From an uncultured Anaerotignum sp. (lineage in GTDB: Bacteria > Bacillota > Clostridia > Lachnospirales > Anaerotignaceae), in the NCBI RefSeq assembly GCF_934277605.1, contig NZ_CAKQVD010000013.1, forward strand, positions 1-42,221: a stretch of DNA of 42,221 nucleotides, read 5' to 3'. A program made the translations under genes and the position numbers. Shown here in pieces: positions 39,817 to 42,221 of the stretch (position 1 is its first letter; each line of letters starts with the position of its first letter). The notes under the pieces were generated by a model that was given only the letters and a program-made list of their open reading frames with translations, had not been told where the DNA came from and searched no databases.

Positions 39817-40383
39817 ATGCTTTTTTCTCTGCTATTGGCGTTTTCTCTCAGCCTGGATGCCTTGGGCATTGGGCTTTCCTATGGTCTGCGGCACATCCGC
39901 TTTCGCCTATCCTCTCTTTTCCTGCTGGCCGCAGAAGGCTTTTTGCTGATGGAGCTGTTTTTGGCGGCAGGGCGGCGGCTTGCCACTGTGTTCCCCGTGC
40001 ATTTGGCAGAGCGGCTTTCGCCCCTTTTTCTGCTGCTCTTCGGTGTTTGGCTTTGCCTGCAAGCAATCGAAAAACCGAACCCCTCGCCCCTGCAAACGCC
40101 CTCCCTCTGCGATACGGATGCCTCCTCCTCCATCGAGCCAAAAGAAACCTTCCTTTTGGGGCTTCTGCTTTCCATCGACTCCTTCGCCATTGGGCTGAGT
40201 GCGGCTGTCGGCGGCATGGATGTGGCATTTCTGCCCCTATTCGCCGCAATGCTGCAAACGCTTTTTCTGGCCTTGGGCGAAAAATGCGGCGCAAGGCTCC
40301 CCTCTGCCCCAAGGGAAAGCCTTTGGTCCTTGCTTTCGGGCGGCATTTTGATTCTTCTTGCCCTTGTGCAATGGCTGCTTTAA
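39817..40383 (+). CDS. MntP/YtaF-family membrane transporter
   Basis: A 188-aa membrane protein with about six helices in two inverted halves. Each half has the family's acidic signature: SLSLDALGIGLSYGLRHI near the start and LLSIDSFAIGLSAAVGG in the second half. MntP members export Mn2+; the related YtaF is a sporulation-associated protein in Bacillus. The two are hard to tell apart here. ATG 39817 has AGGAGGTG; a GTG at 39808 would be part of that site. A small hairpin (CCATCC...GGATGG, 39781-39797) sits just before the ribosome site. It is divergent from the calcium-type ATPase. Confidence 0.82.
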   Translation: MLFSLLLAFSLSLDALGIGLSYGLRHIRFRLSSLFLLAAEGFLLMELFLAAGRRLATVFPVHLAERLSPLFLLLFGVWLCLQAIEKPNPSPLQTPSLCDTDASSSIEPKETFLLGLLLSIDSFAIGLSAAVGGMDVAFLPLFAAMLQTLFLALGEKCGARLPSAPRESLWSLLSGGILILLALVQWLL

Positions 40384-40403
40384 GCAAAAGCCCTTCTTCC
40401 ATT

Positions 40404-40441
40404 CAAAAAAAGCGTACTCCTTTTCATCGGAATACGCTTTT
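40404..40441. terminator. Bidirectional terminator between mntP-like and DUF1846 genes
   Basis: A stem of about 12 bp (40408-40420 with 40429-40440, one G-T pair on the minus strand), with a seven-T run on the minus strand and a shorter one on the plus strand. Confidence 0.8.
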
Positions 40442-40444
40442 CTA

Positions 40445-41932
40445 TCAATTTCTATGGAAGAGTTTTTTTGTTTCGTATTTTGCCTCACAGGTCAGGTTGA
40501 TGCCCAGCTTTTTAAACACATTTTCATCCACAGAGGACAAAATAACCGTCGAATGTACCTCACAGCATTTCAGCTTTTCCAGCTGCTTGAGTGCCAATGC
40601 CGCCTTCGGCTCATCCACCGCACAAATGCTGAGTGCAATCAGCACCTCATCTGTGTGCAGGCGAGGGTTTCTGTTGCCCAAATGCCCCACCTTCAGCTTT
40701 TGAATCGGCTCAATGATTTCGGGTGCAATCAGCTTAACCTTCTTTTCAATGCCTGCCAGCCTTTTCAGTGCATTCAAAAGCATTGCGGAGGATGCCCCCA
40801 GAAGTGCGCTTGTTTTGCCTGTCACAATGGTGCCATCGGGCAGCTCAATCGCAACGGCGGGGTCGCCGGTTTCTTCCGCTCTTTTGTTTGCCGCCGCCAC
40901 AACGGCTCTGTCTGCGGTGCTTGTGCCTGCCTGCTTCATCAAAAGCTCCAGCTTATAAATCACATCATCCGCCAAGGCACCCTTTCGGTTGTCGCACAAT
41001 GCCTGATAATATCTTCTGACGATTTCCGTTCTTGCCGCCTGCGAAACCGCCTCATCATCAAAAATGCAGTTCCCAACCATATTTACCCCCATATCCGTAG
41101 GGGATTTATACGGAGATTCGCCGTAAATCTGTTCAAACATGGCATTCAGCACAGGGAATACCTCAACATCTCGGTTATAGTTGATGGTGGTTTCCCCATA
41201 GGCTTCCAGATGGAAGGGATCAATCATATTCACATCATTCAAATCGGCTGTTGCCGCCTCGTATGCCAAATTGACAGGATGGCGCAGCGGAATATTCCAG
41301 ATGGGGAATGTTTCAAACTTCGCATAGCCCGCCTTCACGCCACGCTTGTTCTCATGGTAAAGCTGAGAAAGGCAGGTTGCCATCTTGCCGCTGCCGGGGC
41401 CGGGAGCGGTCACCACCACCAAGGAACGCTCTGTTTCGATATAATCGTTTTTGCCGAAGCCCTCCTCACTCACAATATGCGGAATATTGGCAGGGTAGCC
41501 CTCAATGGAATAATGCTTATAGACACGAATCCCAAGGGTTTCCAGCTTCTTTTCATAGGCAACGGCACTTGCCTGCCCATTGAACTGCGTCAGCACCACA
41601 CTGCCCACATAAAGACCATAGCCACGGAAGGCATCAATCAGACGCAGCACATCCGCATCATAGGTAATGCCCAAATCGCCTCTGACCTTGTTTTTTTCAA
41701 TATCGCCCGCACTGATGACAATTACGATTTCCGCCTCATCCTTCAGCTGCACCAGCATATTGATTTTGCTGTCCGGTTTGAAGCCGGGCAATACACGAGA
41801 TGCGTGATAATCGTCAAAGAGCTTTCCGCCGAATTCCAGATAGAGCTTTCCGCCGAATTGGCTGATACGCTCCTTGATTCGCTTCGATTGCATCTGCAAA
41901 TATTTATCATTATCAAATCCTAAACGCAACAT
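40445..41932 (-). CDS. DUF1846 family protein
   Basis: A 495-aa cytoplasmic protein of the DUF1846 family. The family-defining features are GFDNDKYLQMQSKRIKERI at the start, FGGKLFDDYHASRVLPGF, and VVVTAPGPGSGKMATCLSQL, which resembles a P-loop. The C-terminal third holds NRNPRLHTDEVLIALS. The fold is known from structural genomics; the biochemical role is not established. It has a GGGGAGAG ribosome site, its own promoter (41982-42010) and a terminator. Confidence 0.93.
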   Translation of the reverse strand: MLRLGFDNDKYLQMQSKRIKERISQFGGKLYLEFGGKLFDDYHASRVLPGFKPDSKINMLVQLKDEAEIVIVISAGDIEKNKVRGDLGITYDADVLRLIDAFRGYGLYVGSVVLTQFNGQASAVAYEKKLETLGIRVYKHYSIEGYPANIPHIVSEEGFGKNDYIETERSLVVVTAPGPGSGKMATCLSQLYHENKRGVKAGYAKFETFPIWNIPLRHPVNLAYEAATADLNDVNMIDPFHLEAYGETTINYNRDVEVFPVLNAMFEQIYGESPYKSPTDMGVNMVGNCIFDDEAVSQAARTEIVRRYYQALCDNRKGALADDVIYKLELLMKQAGTSTADRAVVAAANKRAEETGDPAVAIELPDGTIVTGKTSALLGASSAMLLNALKRLAGIEKKVKLIAPEIIEPIQKLKVGHLGNRNPRLHTDEVLIALSICAVDEPKAALALKQLEKLKCCEVHSTVILSSVDENVFKKLGINLTCEAKYETKKLFHRN

Positions 41933-41981
41933 AACTAACTCTCCCCGATCGTTCCTTCATCAAAAATCATATAACACAAAA

Positions 41982-42010
41982 ATTATACCCCTTTTCCGCT
42001 CCTTTTACAA
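41982..42010 (-). promoter_or_regulatory. Promoter of the DUF1846 gene
   Basis: Minus strand TTGTAA (42005-42010), 17-bp spacer, TATAAT (41982-41987). Confidence 0.75.
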
Positions 42011-42110
42011 ACAAAACTTAGCAAAAAAATAACTGCCGCCCATCAAAATATAAAATACCCTCTATAAGCAGTCCTCTAACACCTCCCATTCCCTTTACCC
42101 CTTTTTGCAA

Positions 42111-42140
42111 AAAGAAAAGAGATACACGCAGGTGCATCTC
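42111..42140 (-). terminator. Terminator of an off-window leftward gene
   Basis: A 9-bp stem with one mismatch (42119-42127 with 42132-42140), 4-nt loop, then TTTTCTTTTT on the minus strand. Beyond it, 42141-42221 contain an inverted pair GGGAAAC/GTTTCCC (42181-42199) and no gene I can support. Confidence 0.55.
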
Positions 42141-42221
42141 AGACTGTAGACAAAGTAATTTTTGAGGTAGCGGAAGGGCTTGGGAAACAAATCCGTTTCC
42201 CAAATGGAATCCGCAGTCGGA

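Noticed and set aside
40358..41923. Rightward frame of 521 codons opposite the DUF1846 gene
   Set aside because: No start signals and a low-quality product; the DUF1846 gene on the other strand is unmistakable.
42018..42203. Leftward 61-codon frame at the right edge
   Set aside because: It runs through a terminator hairpin and lacks a ribosome site.

Overview
The window looks like chromosome of an anaerobic, spore-forming, low-GC Gram-positive bacterium of the class Clostridia, probably Lachnospirales and perhaps Anaerotignum-like. This is inferred from a cotJABC spore-coat operon, a GerS-like lipoprotein beside ndoA, two LCP proteins, an LtaS-like enzyme, RNase J, the ireB-ruvX-DUF1292 cluster, DUF951 and DUF1846 proteins, strong AGGAGG ribosome sites and many hairpin-plus-T terminators. 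I saw no rRNA, tRNA, CRISPR array or phage structural gene.

Layout. 1-4.8 kb: two small unknown genes, a GerS-like lipoprotein, an ndoA/mazF-type RNase, and a leftward cell-wall operon of two LCP proteins plus a small membrane protein. 5.1-10.8 kb: an LtaS-like polymer synthase and two nearly identical tandem NSS sodium symporters. 10.9-21.9 kb: the spore-coat operon cotJA-cotJB-cotJC, with cotJC split in two. 22-24.3 kb: a LysR regulator, a tandem 508-bp repeat that looks like two copies of a structured RNA gene, and a type I toxin/antisense-RNA locus. 24.3-31.5 kb: housekeeping genes (RNase J, DUF1292, RuvX, IreB, MtaB, MtnN, two unknowns) with a second, unrelated type I toxin locus whose antisense RNA gene is duplicated. 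31.6-33.5 kb: a class I amidotransferase-like hydrolase, an MscS channel and a DUF951 protein. 33.5-42.2 kb: a zinc-type ArsR/P-type ATPase pair with visible operators, a second LysR regulator, a calcium-type P-type ATPase, an MntP-like transporter and a DUF1846 protein.

The main discovery candidate is the 9,728-bp insertion in cotJC. The 5' part of cotJC (21292 to 20885) and its 3' part (11156 to 10965) lie on the same strand. They share a 9-bp core (CTCTGCTGC on the + strand), and joining them there restores one 199-codon reading frame. The inner ends of the insertion form a near-perfect 20-bp inverted repeat (19 of 20) around the core, as expected for the attP site of a large serine recombinase. 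Such a recombinase is encoded 9 bp inside the left arm. It is preceded by a 55-codon gene and a sequence resembling a mother-cell sigma-E promoter. This is the architecture of a developmentally excised intervening element like skin in sigK. Its cargo is not phage DNA. It carries a complete pantothenate operon (panG-like, panB, panC, panD), a crotonase, a GntP-type permease and a sigma-54 activator. Excision in the mother cell would rebuild cotJC while the forespore chromosome keeps the vitamin operon. Excision and sporulation control are inferences; the split gene, the core and the inverted repeat are seen directly.
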